Of a DNA stretch of 64,000 nt, positions 38,527 through 46,956 are shown in pieces. Each line of letters opens with the position of its first letter. Within the stretch, counting starts at the first letter, position 1. The position numbers were made by a program, and so were the translations under genes. Below the pieces are notes generated by a model. The model made no database searches, was not told the origin of the DNA, and worked only from the letters and a program-made list of their open reading frames with translations. The stretch is from Martinezella rhizogenes (GTDB taxonomy: Bacteria > Pseudomonadota > Alphaproteobacteria > Rhizobiales > Rhizobiaceae): positions 1 to 64,000 of the forward strand of contig NZ_JUHG01000016.1 in the NCBI RefSeq assembly GCF_000799715.1, read 5' to 3'.

Positions 38527-39114
38527 GTGTTCCGGGTTCCCCTTCTTGTTGCGGTTTCGCTGATGCTCGCCTTTGGCGGCGGAATCCTGTTCACGCTTTT
38601 TGCGCTGGATGCGACGTCCGGCTTCGGCGCGATCAAGCTTGGTGCCTGGCAGGCTTTTCCGGATATGCACACGGGCGATGCGGACCCCTATGCGAAATCG
38701 CATCGCGCCCGCGCCGGTCGGTTGCTCTACGGCACCGCGGAGGGATTGTCGTTCATCGCATCCGATGACGATGGCGGCGCTCGGCTGACAGCGGCATGCC
38801 GCTATCGCATCAGCGGCCAGACTCCCCCGGCACGGCTGTGGACGTTGTTCATCGCCGGCAATGACGGCGAGCCGCTCGAGCCCGCCCCTGGCCGGCCCTC
38901 GGCGATCAATTCCTGGGTGGTGCTGCGTAGTCCCGATTCAAGCTTCAGCATCACCGTTTCACCGGACGCACAAGCCGGCAACTGGCTGGCCCTACCCTCC
39001 ACTGGCAACTTCCGGCTGGTGTGGACGCTACTGGATACACCGGCCGCCGGCAATTCCGGTCTGATCGATCTATCCATGCCGAAACTCGAGAAAATCGGGT
39101 GCGGCCATGTTTAA
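38527..39114 (+). CDS. DUF1214 domain protein
   Basis: 195 residues starting at GTG 38527, with GAGGA about 12 bases upstream. One N-terminal transmembrane segment (about 4-27) is followed by a periplasmic DUF1214 domain (GAWQAFPDM, RARAGRLLYGTAEGLSF, ARLWTLFIAGNDGEPL, NSWVVLRSPDSSFSITVSP). It overlaps the DUF1254-type gene by eight bases. DUF1214 and DUF1254 are often fused; here they are two proteins. Function unknown. Confidence 0.82.
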   Translation: MFRVPLLVAVSLMLAFGGGILFTLFALDATSGFGAIKLGAWQAFPDMHTGDADPYAKSHRARAGRLLYGTAEGLSFIASDDDGGARLTAACRYRISGQTPPARLWTLFIAGNDGEPLEPAPGRPSAINSWVVLRSPDSSFSITVSPDAQAGNWLALPSTGNFRLVWTLLDTPAAGNSGLIDLSMPKLEKIGCGHV

Positions 39115-39655
39115 GACCGTCTTCGCCATCCTGACCGGAGTGCTTGGCGCAGCCCTGCTGCACCTCATCATTATTCTGTCCCTGCCGCATTTTTCCGATC
39201 GCGACGCCTATACCCGCGTCGAGGACGAAGGCGATGAAAACCATTTCTATATGCTGGACAACAAGGATGACGATGCGGGGCTTTCCAACAGCGACCCCTA
39301 TATCCGCAGCGCGGTCTGCGCCTTCGATATCGAATCCCAGCCAATCCGGCTGACTGCCAAGGGCAATGTGCCGTTCTGGTCGCTGTCCGTCTATGACGCC
39401 GCGTCCAACGAGGTGTTCAGCATGAGCGACCGAACCTCCGTTGGCGGCGCGCTGGACCTGTTGCTTGCCTCGCCTATCCAGCTCACGGGCATCCGCAAGG
39501 CGCTGCCGTCGTCGCTTGCGCAATCGATCCTGGTCGAAGTGCCGCGTGCTGAGGGTTATGTCGTGCTGCGCACCATGGCACCTGAGGCAAGTTTTGACGA
39601 TGCCGCCCGGAATTTCCTGTCGGAAGCCGGATGCGACGTGTTTGATGGACAGTGA
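39107..39655 (+). CDS. DUF1254-type membrane-anchored protein
   Basis: 182 residues with one N-terminal transmembrane segment (about 5-27) and a periplasmic domain beginning LPHFSDRDAYTRV, with GNVPFWSLSVYDAASNEVFSMSDR as the clearest DUF1254-like block. The start overlaps the DUF1214 gene, so the two probably form a co-translated pair acting together in the envelope. Confidence 0.75.
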   Translation: MFKTVFAILTGVLGAALLHLIIILSLPHFSDRDAYTRVEDEGDENHFYMLDNKDDDAGLSNSDPYIRSAVCAFDIESQPIRLTAKGNVPFWSLSVYDAASNEVFSMSDRTSVGGALDLLLASPIQLTGIRKALPSSLAQSILVEVPRAEGYVVLRTMAPEASFDDAARNFLSEAGCDVFDGQ

Positions 39656-39770
39656 GATTGAGCTGAAAAGCCGAAACTGACCGGAAGGAAGCATATCGTG
39701 GCTTGAACCGCGAAGCTGAAAGCCGCCTCGGCGGCTGAATGCCGGCGAAATGCGCCGGCCTATGATCGAA

Positions 39771-39938
39771 CTACTTGCCCTTCGCCCGCTTCGGTCCCGT
39801 GCCGGGACGGTGGGAGCTGACGTCGAGGCGCTCGTAGCGCACGCCGGTGAACAGAAGGATCCTCGCCTCAACCGGCTCCTTTTGGGCGCGCCGCGGCAAC
39901 CGCGATCGTCGGTCCGAAAGGGATATGATCTTTGCCAT
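39771..39938 (-). CDS. Small basic conserved-type protein (55 aa)
   Basis: It is read from the ATG at 39938 (MAKIISLSDRRSRLPRRAQKE), which has GGAG six bases upstream; longer in-frame starts lack one. The protein is Arg/Lys-rich with a short strand-like middle (ARILLFTGVRYERLD) and a basic tail. I recall similar small proteins in rhizobia but no function. Basic ends suggest nucleic-acid contact, which is speculation. Confidence 0.6.
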   Translation of the reverse strand: MAKIISLSDRRSRLPRRAQKEPVEARILLFTGVRYERLDVSSHRPGTGPKRAKGK

Positions 39939-40461
39939 TCTCGTCTCCATCCACAACCTGAGACGGATGAATTTGCGACTGATTTCACCCTGTCCGCCAT
40001 CGAGGCGGACCAGCGTGCCCTCTGGACTTTGCCGCTCCCCGCGGCTCCGACAAAGGGCATTCACGCCTTCTCACGGTATTCCCTGAACACCGCGACATGG
40101 ACGCCCAACTGTGGCTTCCATGCGAACTATCCTGCGACTAAATTCTGCAAATCGCTGTTTTCACCCGAATTCAGACATACTGTAGTTAACAGAATGCTAA
40201 TCATCGCCGCGCCTTGCCATGAGCTTTCGCGGCCTCCTGAGCAATAAACGCGGAGAGGCCAGATATGGTTTCATATGCGATGTAAAAAAATCGAGAATCG
40301 TTTCTCCCATAAAATTCCACAAAATCATACTCTTATAGGAACGAATCCCTCTGCCCGCGAATAGCGTCGCGACGCTACGCGTTGCAGAAAAGTGTCACGC
40401 AAATATTATTTGAGGTAACGGCAAATTAACGTATTGTGACGGGTGAAACAGAGGGCGGGCA
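39939..40461. other. 523-base intergenic region
   Basis: No supported gene. The first part is antisense shadow of the small gene's upstream reading. The rest becomes AT-rich (about 40120-40350) and holds the perfect palindrome at 40362-40377, ahead of the 68-residue ORF at 40462. Confidence 0.5.
40362..40377. promoter_or_regulatory. Perfect 16-bp palindrome upstream of a small gene
   Basis: TAGCGTCGCGACGCTA reads the same on both strands and lies 84 bases before the start of the 68-residue protein gene. It could be an operator; no partner regulator is identified. Confidence 0.4.
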
Positions 40462-40668
40462 ATGTCAGTGGCGGCCAATTCCTTCTTCTCTCCCGAGGAC
40501 GTCACCGTCCTGCGGGGCGCACTCGATAAATGGTGCCAGGAGAAGCGGATCGACATCAAAAGCACTGAAGCCCAGTTCGCGGCGACGGCGGCGATCAGCC
40601 TGTTTCAATCCGGTTACGATACCTCCGAGAAGCTGCTGGTAGCACTGCGGGAGCATAAAGGGCTCTAA
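40462..40668 (+). CDS. Small conserved-type hypothetical protein (68 aa)
   Basis: MSVAANSFFSPEDVTVL... is a soluble, mostly helical product with no signal peptide. GAGGGCGGG lies just before the ATG. The codon pattern matches the neighbours. The alternating helix design (VLRGALDKWCQEKRI and AQFAATAAISLFQSG) resembles many small Rhizobiaceae proteins of unknown role. No domain recognised. Confidence 0.65.
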   Translation: MSVAANSFFSPEDVTVLRGALDKWCQEKRIDIKSTEAQFAATAAISLFQSGYDTSEKLLVALREHKGL

Positions 40669-41081
40669 GCCGAACGCCGTTGATATCCAAGCTTCCAGCC
40701 ACACCTTCGCGCGATTGGCTGGTTCATGCCGCCAAAGCTCTCATAAGTTGAGTTTGACAGCCAGCGCGTCGCGCTGGAACGGCCTCCATGCGGGCCGAGA
40801 ACCATCAAACACAGCCGATCCGATGCGAATGCCGCGAAAAACCCAACGCAAGCTTAACGCGCAATTTTTATTTGGATTTTAATAAAGTTTTCACCAACCA
40901 TTAACCCTGCCCACCTTACTCTCCAAGAAAGCCAGATCAGGACGACCGTGTATACGACCGTTTCGACAGCCACCACCGATTGCGCGCAAGAGCCAAGCGC
41001 GCTGCGGCTTGGCCGAGGAAAGACGCCTCGTCGCATGTGTTTGATGATCCGGCTCCCGTTCTTTTTGTTTCGCGTATTAGT
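40669..41081. other. 413-base region upstream of the DUF2336 gene
   Basis: It contains an AT-rich segment (about 40855-40915) that probably holds the promoter. A GTG ORF at 40948-41157 ends in a Trp/Phe-rich hydrophobic stretch, but it overlaps the DUF2336 start in another frame, so I do not call it. No terminator seen. Confidence 0.45.
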
Positions 41082-42122
41082 ATGGGTGTTAGCGTGCGTG
41101 ACCGGTTTCGAGATCTGGAAGAGCCTGCGACAGTTCGCAAGAAGGATGTGGTCCTGATGGCGACGGTCACCAGTTTCGAAGGCATGAATCACCCGTCCAA
41201 ATCCGAGCTTCGCCAGTTCGCCGAACTTTTCACCCCCCTCTTCCAGGCATCGACCGACGAGGCAAAGCGGCAGGCGGTCGCCGCTCTCTCGCAATGCCCG
41301 ACCGTGCCAGCAGCCGTCTCTCTTTTCATCGGCTGCCAGCCAATCGCCATCGCCGCACCGTTTCTGACAAGTTCGCAGGCGATAGACGACGACACGCTGA
41401 TCACCATCGCCCGCACGCAGGGTGCCGCGCATGCCAAGGCCATCGTCCGCCGGCCATCCCTATCTCCTAAAGTCATCGACGCCCTTGTCGGCCTGCATCA
41501 GGCCGAACCGGAGCGCGGCATGACCGCATCGGAGATCCTGGTCGTCGAGGCTGCTCCAGCGCCGCGCTTGGAGACGAGCTTGCCCGACCCCGAGGCCGAG
41601 CGCATTGCTCGCGAGGAATCGCTGCGGCAGAAGATCAAGCAGGTTGCGCGCCATCTCGGCCGCGACGACAATGACCGGCTGGGCCTTCGCAGTCTTTCCG
41701 ACACGCAGGAAGCCTTGATGGTGCGTTTCGCCCGGGAACGGGACGCGCAGCACTTTGCCGCCACGCTCGCCGACGCGCTCACCTCCAGCCACTGGCTTGC
41801 CGAGCGCATCATGATCGACACCTCGGGCCAGCAGCTGGCGGTAACGCTGGTAAGCCTCGGCATGGGCTTTGCCGACGCCGTCTATGCGCTGGAGCGCTTC
41901 TATCCGCATCTTTCCGAGCGTCACGGCAGCGTCAGCCGCGCCTGGCTGGTGCTGGACAGCATCGACGCGGAGGAAAGCCACGCCCGCGTCGAAGCCTGGC
42001 GCCGCGCCGACAGCTACACCTACCTGCCGCCGGAACAGAAGACCGCTCCGCAATCGAATGCGCCCCTCTTCGGCAACAGGGAAATTCCGATCCGCGAATT
42101 GCGCGTTGTCAGCCGGCGCTAG
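41082..42122 (+). CDS. DUF2336 domain protein
   Basis: 346 residues from the ATG at 41082 (MGVSVRDRFRDLEE); the ATG at 41157 (MATVTSF) with AAGGA 10 bases upstream is an alternative, and TTG at 40980 gives a longer reading. The sequence is helical and soluble, with repeated units of HEAT/DUF2336 type: FAELFTPLFQASTDEAKRQAVAALSQC, then AKAIVRRPSLSPKVIDALV. DUF2336 is an alphaproteobacterial domain of unknown function, some members of which resemble regulatory phosphotransfer-like proteins. Its stop codon is the first base triplet of the following repeat. Confidence 0.75.
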   Translation: MGVSVRDRFRDLEEPATVRKKDVVLMATVTSFEGMNHPSKSELRQFAELFTPLFQASTDEAKRQAVAALSQCPTVPAAVSLFIGCQPIAIAAPFLTSSQAIDDDTLITIARTQGAAHAKAIVRRPSLSPKVIDALVGLHQAEPERGMTASEILVVEAAPAPRLETSLPDPEAERIAREESLRQKIKQVARHLGRDDNDRLGLRSLSDTQEALMVRFARERDAQHFAATLADALTSSHWLAERIMIDTSGQQLAVTLVSLGMGFADAVYALERFYPHLSERHGSVSRAWLVLDSIDAEESHARVEAWRRADSYTYLPPEQKTAPQSNAPLFGNREIPIRELRVVSRR

Positions 42123-42206
42123 AGCGCTTCACGGAAGTGCTCTAGCTCATTGTTTCTACGCAATTCCGGACAGAAAACCGCGGCACACTTTTCTTGGAAT
42201 TGCTCC
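42120..42206. repeat. Rhizobium-type intergenic palindromic repeat (RIME-like)
   Basis: Two linked inverted repeats. The first is TAGAGC-G-CTTC-ACG-GAAG-T-GCTCTA at 42120-42144. The second has arms GCAATTCC (42160-42167) and GGAATTGC (42196-42203) around GGACAGAAAACCGC. The pattern matches the widely dispersed short palindromic element of Rhizobium genomes known as RIME. The stop codon of the DUF2336 gene is embedded in its first base triplet, so insertion apparently reached the end of the gene. Confidence 0.75.
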
Positions 42207-42217
42207 AGACCCCATCC

Positions 42218-42577
42218 TCAGTCGAGCGGATTAATGCGCTGGTCGGTCAGCGGCACGATATCGGCGATATCATCCGTCTCCAGCTCGATGATCCAGAGAT
42301 CAGGATCGAATTTCAACTCGCGATCGAGCATATGCCTGATCGCTTCGGGCTCCTTGCGATCCATACGGATTTCAAACAGGCGCGCGCCGCTTTCCTCATT
42401 TTCGAAAAAGCTCTGCGGCGCGGGGGCATAAAGCGTCTCCAGCCCATCGCGAAAACGCTGGCGAATGAAGATCGCTCCGGCCTCCTCCGAGCCCTTGTGC
42501 TCGACAGCGGCGAAGTCGCCGCGGGAAAAAAGGCGACGGGTCAGGGCGGAAACGAAGATGTCGCTGCGCAATCTCAT
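42218..42577 (-). CDS. DUF1491 family protein
   Basis: 119 residues, beginning MRLRSDIFVSALTRRLFSRGDFAAV, the conserved opening of DUF1491, followed by GAIFIRQR and a C-terminal DPDLWIIELE segment. Small, soluble, alphaproteobacterial, function unknown. It is the last gene of a minus-strand group with the peptidoglycan-binding and DivJ-type genes, 48 bases after the former. Confidence 0.82.
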   Translation of the reverse strand: MRLRSDIFVSALTRRLFSRGDFAAVEHKGSEEAGAIFIRQRFRDGLETLYAPAPQSFFENEESGARLFEIRMDRKEPEAIRHMLDRELKFDPDLWIIELETDDIADIVPLTDQRINPLD

Positions 42578-42625
42578 GGCTGAGCTATAGCCGCCGGCGA
42601 AAGGCGAGGCAATTGACGGCGAGGA

Positions 42626-43468
42626 TCAAAGCGCGCCGATATCCTGCAGTTTCTTCAGGACAGCCAGGTCGGGCTCGCCGGTTTCCGGCAGCCGGTAATG
42701 CTTCTGGAAGCGGCGGATAGCGGCCTTGGTCTGCTCGCCGGCAACGCCGTCGACGCTGACATTGCTATAGGCGATGTTGCTCAGGCCCTTCTGGATCTGC
42801 ATCACCATGTTGACGGTATTGACCGCATCGCTCGGTGCGCTTTTGGGCGTGGTTCCGCTTTTGCCAAGCCCCTTCTCAGCACCCTGGATGGCCGCGGCAA
42901 CGGGATCGACTGCCGACGCTGTAGAGGAAATATTGATCGGCCGATCCGCCGGGACGGCGGCGACCGTCGGCTTGCTGACCACACGAGTTGCTGGGTTGGC
43001 GGTTTGACCCGTGGCGGCCGAAGAAACAGCCTGCTGACCGGAGGCGGGGACACTTTTCGTATCGCCGTCCTGGCGCTCGATGCGGAACGTCGTGACATTG
43101 CCGGCATCGGCCTGCTGCCCGCTCAGGAAGGGCTTGCGACCGGGGATCTGATAGGGCGCGCCGGCGTCGCGGGTGCGCAGCAGCGGCGACGGGTGCGTGC
43201 CCACCTGATACCAGAGCGCGTTGGCGGTGACGAAACCGAAGACCGCGAAAAAGAGCGCGATGCCGCCGGCCGCCGCCGGATGCCGACCGACAGCGCCGCC
43301 AAGCAACCCGGCCAATGCACCGCCGCCGCGCACGCCAAGGCCACCTAGCGCGCCGGCTCCGCGCAGGCCAAGGCTGCCAACGGCAACCGCCCCTCGGGAT
43401 GCAAGGCCAGGCTGCTTGCGCCTGCCCTTGCCCCTTCCCTTAGGCGATTTTCGCTTTTGCGGGGCCAT
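42626..43468 (-). CDS. Membrane-anchored peptidoglycan-binding domain protein
   Basis: 280 residues. A basic N-terminus (KRKSPKGRGKGRRK), a glycine/alanine-rich stretch (about 30-62), one transmembrane helix (about 66-88), a Ser/Thr/Ala linker, and a C-terminal peptidoglycan_binding_1 domain (IQKGLSNIAYSNVSVDGVAGEQTKAAIRRFQKHYRLPETG). It could hold an envelope complex to the cell wall. The gene start overlaps the DivJ-type kinase end by 29 bases, so the two are coupled; a link between division signalling and the wall is possible but inferred. Confidence 0.85.
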   Translation of the reverse strand: MAPQKRKSPKGRGKGRRKQPGLASRGAVAVGSLGLRGAGALGGLGVRGGGALAGLLGGAVGRHPAAAGGIALFFAVFGFVTANALWYQVGTHPSPLLRTRDAGAPYQIPGRKPFLSGQQADAGNVTTFRIERQDGDTKSVPASGQQAVSSAATGQTANPATRVVSKPTVAAVPADRPINISSTASAVDPVAAAIQGAEKGLGKSGTTPKSAPSDAVNTVNMVMQIQKGLSNIAYSNVSVDGVAGEQTKAAIRRFQKHYRLPETGEPDLAVLKKLQDIGAL

Positions 43469-45014
43469 TCATCTCTTCCTCTTTTCGCTTTCCATTCATC
43501 TCCAGATTATGTTTCAGACGTGGCGGAAAATCGACCGTTCGGTTGACATCCACAGGCTGTTGCACCACCGCGCCGGAACCGTCGAGCGGGATAAGGATCG
43601 TAATCGCCGTGCCCTCGCCCGGCGCGCTGGCGATGGCAAAGCTGCCGCCGTGCAGCCCGACCAGTCCCTTGACCAGCGACAGGCCAAGGCCGGTGCCGGC
43701 GTAACGGCGCGTATAATCGTTCTGGATCTGCACAAAGGGCTGACCAAGGGAGGCGAGCCGGTCGGTCGCGATGCCGATGCCGGTATCGCTGACCGAAAGC
43801 TTCAGCATGCCGTCAGCCATCGCCGCGTCGATGGTGATAGCCCCGCCGGCATCGGTGAACTTGATGGCATTGCCGACGAGGTTGATGAGGATCTGCTGGA
43901 TGGCGCGCTGGTCGGCGACGATATCGCCCAGACCACGCTGCACGCGGCTCGTCAGCGTCAGCCCCTTCTCCTTCGCCTGCAGCGCCAGCATGGCTTCGCA
44001 AGCGCCGATGGAGGCTTCGATGGGAAAAGGCTCGAGCAGAAGTTCGTAGCGTCCGGCCTCGATCTTGCTCATGTCGAGCATGGTGTTGACCACGGAGAGC
44101 AGATGCCCACCGGATTGGCGGATCAAACCGACATATTCGCGCTGGCGGTCGTTCTCGAGCTTGCCGAAATACTCACCGCTCAGAATATCCGAAAAACCGA
44201 GGATGGCATTGAGCGGCGTGCGCAACTCGTGGCTGACGGCGGCCAGAAAGCGCGACTTGGCATCATTGGCCGATTCCGCTTCCGCGGTCTTGCGGGCCGC
44301 TTCCTCGCGAAGCTGCTGATCATAGGAAATATCGCGCGACTGGCTGACGATCGTGGTCAACCGGCCTTCGTTGTCACGCCGCGCGCTCATCTCCATGCGG
44401 ATATGGATGAACTGATTGGTACCCTCGATGACTGCCGAGCGCTCCAGACGCAGATCAACGCCGAGGGCGTCGCGGCCCTGTCGCAGCGTATCGACGGCCT
44501 GCAGGAAGAGGATGCGGTCGGAGATATGCACCTGCTCGATGAAGCCCCGGCCGGCAGGATCACGCATCCAGCTCAGGAATTCGGCGCGATCGCGCCCGCC
44601 GACAGTGGTGACGCTGCCCTGCGGATCAAACAGGAGCACGAGGCCACTGGCGGCTTCGAGCATCAGGTCGCGATGCTCGACGACGACAGCCTCAACGGCA
44701 TCGGAAGCGGGCCGCTGGCGCGACAGGGCGATGCTGCCCACGGCGGAAAACAGGAAAGCGGCGCAGACCGTGGCAACGCCGACGGGCAGCGCCACGGCCG
44801 GGCTGGTGATGAAGGAAAGTCCTGCCGGAACGGCGACGAGCGCCACGGACGAGGCGAGTGCGAGCCGGCGCAGGATCGCCAATTCCTGTTCACGGACTTC
44901 GCCATTCCCGCTTGTCCGGGACAGCCAGCTTTCGCCCGTCCGGTCCACGAGGGCTCCAGCCCTGCCAGCCATGTTACTCAATACGCGCACACCAAAACCC
45001 GCACAAACGGTCAT
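43440..45014 (-). CDS. divJ: Sensor histidine kinase, probable DivJ orthologue
   Basis: 524 residues. Two hydrophobic segments (about 52-70 and 74-96) are followed by a PAS region (about 110-235), a HisKA domain with H262 in SHELRTPLNAILGFSDIL, and HATPase motifs (NLVGNAIKFT, DTGIGIA, GTGLGLSLV). The HisKA sequence, with YFGKLENDRQREYVGLIRQSGGHLL, is of the DivJ/PleC/PdhS group. In Sinorhizobium and Agrobacterium the DivJ gene lies near mucR/ros, as here; that synteny is from memory. DivJ phosphorylates DivK and so controls CtrA. The start may instead be the ATG at 44972. Confidence 0.72.
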   Translation of the reverse strand: MTVCAGFGVRVLSNMAGRAGALVDRTGESWLSRTSGNGEVREQELAILRRLALASSVALVAVPAGLSFITSPAVALPVGVATVCAAFLFSAVGSIALSRQRPASDAVEAVVVEHRDLMLEAASGLVLLFDPQGSVTTVGGRDRAEFLSWMRDPAGRGFIEQVHISDRILFLQAVDTLRQGRDALGVDLRLERSAVIEGTNQFIHIRMEMSARRDNEGRLTTIVSQSRDISYDQQLREEAARKTAEAESANDAKSRFLAAVSHELRTPLNAILGFSDILSGEYFGKLENDRQREYVGLIRQSGGHLLSVVNTMLDMSKIEAGRYELLLEPFPIEASIGACEAMLALQAKEKGLTLTSRVQRGLGDIVADQRAIQQILINLVGNAIKFTDAGGAITIDAAMADGMLKLSVSDTGIGIATDRLASLGQPFVQIQNDYTRRYAGTGLGLSLVKGLVGLHGGSFAIASAPGEGTAITILIPLDGSGAVVQQPVDVNRTVDFPPRLKHNLEMNGKRKEEEMNGPAKAKIA

Positions 45015-45442
45015 TTATCCAGGCCCACAATAGGCTCTGGCGGCTTAAGGAAAGAATAAAGAACAAGCGCGCGGATCGGCCGAAAAAGCCCGAAAATCCC
45101 GTTTTGGCGCACTTGGCGAGACCTTTGGGTTTTGTGGTTAACAGCGGGTAAGCAACGGATTTTATTTAGATTTCCGTCGCGTGTTAACTTTTGGAGCATG
45201 GCCGGCGCCCGTAATCCCCTAGAGATCAAGCAGATCGGCCGAGACATACTTAACAGCAATCGCTACAATTCAAGCTAAATAGGCTTCAAATTCCGAAAGC
45301 TAAAACTTGAATCAAATTTGCCGAAAATACATCCAAGTTTTGAAAAGCGATGTTGTCCTCTGCCGGATAGGGTCTGAGCAACGTCGGATCAACGGATTCG
45401 AATCGGTGGCAACACCGAACGAAGCACAGGATGGGCAAGGCA
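45015..45442. other. 428-base divergent intergenic region
   Basis: It separates divJ (minus) from the DUF5330 gene (plus). It has AT-rich blocks and two GTTAAC sites (near 45131-45136 and 45183-45188), possible CtrA-type half-sites but without the full TTAA-N7-TTAA spacing. No gene supported. Confidence 0.45.
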
Positions 45443-45904
45443 ATGTGGTTTCTCATTAGGACAGGGTTCTGGTTTTCGCTGGTTCTCATGTTCCTGCCGA
45501 TCTTCGCCAAGCCGCAGGGCGATCCCCGACCGGCGGGTGAGCCGCAGGTACAGGTTTCCGACGCACTTTCGGCTGCCTCCGGCGTGATGCAATATGTCGG
45601 CTCCATGTGCTCTGAGAAGCCAGAGGTCTGCCTGAAGGGCGGCGAAACGCTGACCGCGCTCGGCTACCAGGCTCGTGACGGCGCCCGCGTTGCCTATGAC
45701 CTGCTCGGCCAGCATTTCAAGGATCAGAAGCCCGGCGAACAGGCCGCGACGACGCCCGCCGCCAGCCATGAGCAGGCAGCCGCAGAAGCGCAGCCGATGC
45801 CTCCGAAGCGCGTGACCGGCACCCAGACTGCGGATGCAGTCATCACCGGCACGGTCAAGCTGCCCTCTTTCATTCCGGTGCCCTTGCCGAAGCCCCGGAC
45901 CTGA
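45443..45904 (+). CDS. DUF5330 domain protein
   Basis: 153 residues from MWFLIRTGFWFSLVL; the ATG at 45431 is four codons further upstream. One N-terminal transmembrane segment is followed by VSDALSAASGVMQYVGSMCSEKPEVCLKGGETL, the conserved core of DUF5330 with two cysteines that may pair in the periplasm. The tail is Pro/Ala/Gln-rich. Function unknown. It is closed by a good terminator. Confidence 0.8.
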   Translation: MWFLIRTGFWFSLVLMFLPIFAKPQGDPRPAGEPQVQVSDALSAASGVMQYVGSMCSEKPEVCLKGGETLTALGYQARDGARVAYDLLGQHFKDQKPGEQAATTPAASHEQAAAEAQPMPPKRVTGTQTADAVITGTVKLPSFIPVPLPKPRT

Positions 45905-45926
45905 TCCATTCGTATCGATGACCGCG

Positions 45927-45965
45927 CGCCGTGAGCCAGCCCATCGCTCACGGCGTTCTTTTTTT
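45927..45965 (+). terminator. Intrinsic terminator of the DUF5330 gene
   Basis: Perfect 10-bp stem CGCCGTGAGC (45927-45936) and GCTCACGGCG (45946-45955), nine-base loop, then a T-rich tract (TTCTTTTTTT). Confidence 0.87.
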
Positions 45966-46030
45966 GCCACGGGTTCAAATCATCGGCCATTTCACCTATA
46001 TGCAAGCAGATAGACAATTGGACCGGCATA

Positions 46031-46453
46031 ATGGCGACGCTTGAGCAGATCATTGAGGATTTCTCCTTCCTGGACGACTGGGAGGATCGCTATCGCTATG
46101 TGATCGAGCTCGGGAAGATGCTGCCGGACCTGCCGGAAGAGAAACGGACCCTGGAGAACAAGGTGCAGGGCTGCGCCAGCCAGGTCTGGCTCGTGACGCA
46201 TGCGTCGGGCGATCCGGAAAATCCGGTGCTGACCTTCGAAGGCGACTCAGACGCTCATATCGTGCGCGGGCTGGTGGCCATCGTGCTCACCACCTATTCC
46301 GGCAAGCCGGCCTCGGAGATCGCCGCCCTTGACGCGCTTGACGTCTTCGGCAAGATCGGCCTCGTCGAACACCTTTCCTCCCAGCGTGCCAATGGATTGC
46401 GCTCGATGATCCGGCGCATCCGCGAAGAAGCAAGAGTCCGCGCCGCCGCTTAA
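46031..46453 (+). CDS. sufE: SufE-family cysteine desulfuration protein
   Basis: 140 residues. The active-site cysteine is C48 in VQGCASQVW, and the flanking helices match SufE (MATLEQIIEDFSFLDDWEDRYRYVIELGKMLP). It accepts persulfide sulfur from the desulfurase SufS for Fe-S cluster assembly. No suf operon genes are next to it, which is usual for the stand-alone SufE of Rhizobiales. It converges on mucR with a shared terminator. Confidence 0.92.
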   Translation: MATLEQIIEDFSFLDDWEDRYRYVIELGKMLPDLPEEKRTLENKVQGCASQVWLVTHASGDPENPVLTFEGDSDAHIVRGLVAIVLTTYSGKPASEIAALDALDVFGKIGLVEHLSSQRANGLRSMIRRIREEARVRAAA

Positions 46454-46476
46454 GTTTCGACGCGCGAAAGCATCAT

Positions 46477-46508
46477 AAAAAAACCCGGCTCGAAGGCCGG
46501 GTTTTTTT
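46477..46508. terminator. Bidirectional terminator between sufE and mucR
   Basis: Stem AAAAAAACCCGGC (46477-46489) and GCCGGGTTTTTTT (46496-46508) with a six-base loop. The A and T runs give both strands a T tract, so it can end both convergent genes. Confidence 0.9.
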
Positions 46509-46527
46509 AGAGTGTCTGTTCGGGAGT

Positions 46528-46956
46528 TTACCGGCCGCGCTTGCGGCGCTGGCCGAGGCCCATTTCCTTCGCGAGACGCGAACGGGCTTCGGCATAGGCG
46601 GGCGCGACCATCGGATAATCGGCCGGCAGATCCCACTTCTCGCGGTATTCTTCCGGAGAAAGACTATGATGGGTCATCAGGTGGCGCTTCAATGACTTGA
46701 AGCTGCCGCCGCATTCCAGGCAGGTAATCTGATCGTCCTGTACCGATTTACGAACGGATACGGCCGGCTTCTGCTTTTCAACCACGGTAACGGCGGGTGC
46801 CGGAGCCGAAGTGCTGCTCAAGGCGGAATGTACGTCGGAAATCAGATTCGGAAGGTCAGTGACCGGGACTACATGATTGCTGACATAAGCCGCCACGATG
46901 TCGGCGGTTAGTTCAACCAGCAAATCCTGGCCAGTGCCAAGGGCCGTATCTGTCAT
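46528..46956 (-). CDS. mucR: MucR/Ros-family zinc-finger transcriptional regulator
   Basis: 142 residues, the usual length. The prokaryotic Cys2His2 finger is C79-LE-C82-GGSFKSLKR-H92-LMT-H96, followed by the basic SLSPEEYREKWDLPADYPMVAPAYAEARSRLAKEMGLGQ block typical of Ros/MucR. These proteins bind AT-rich DNA like H-NS and silence or control exopolysaccharide, motility, cell-cycle and virulence or symbiosis genes. The long AT-rich upstream region fits known autoregulation. Confidence 0.94.
   Translation of the reverse strand: MTDTALGTGQDLLVELTADIVAAYVSNHVVPVTDLPNLISDVHSALSSTSAPAPAVTVVEKQKPAVSVRKSVQDDQITCLECGGSFKSLKRHLMTHHSLSPEEYREKWDLPADYPMVAPAYAEARSRLAKEMGLGQRRKRGR

Noticed and set aside
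40948..41157. 69-codon GTG ORF upstream of the DUF2336 gene
   Set aside because: It runs into the DUF2336 start in a different frame, and its hydrophobic tail is not a signal or anchor of recognised type. A frameshift joining the two was considered but not supported.
45015..45442. CtrA box upstream of the DivJ-type gene
   Set aside because: Two GTTAAC words are present, but neither has a second half-site at the required seven-base spacing.
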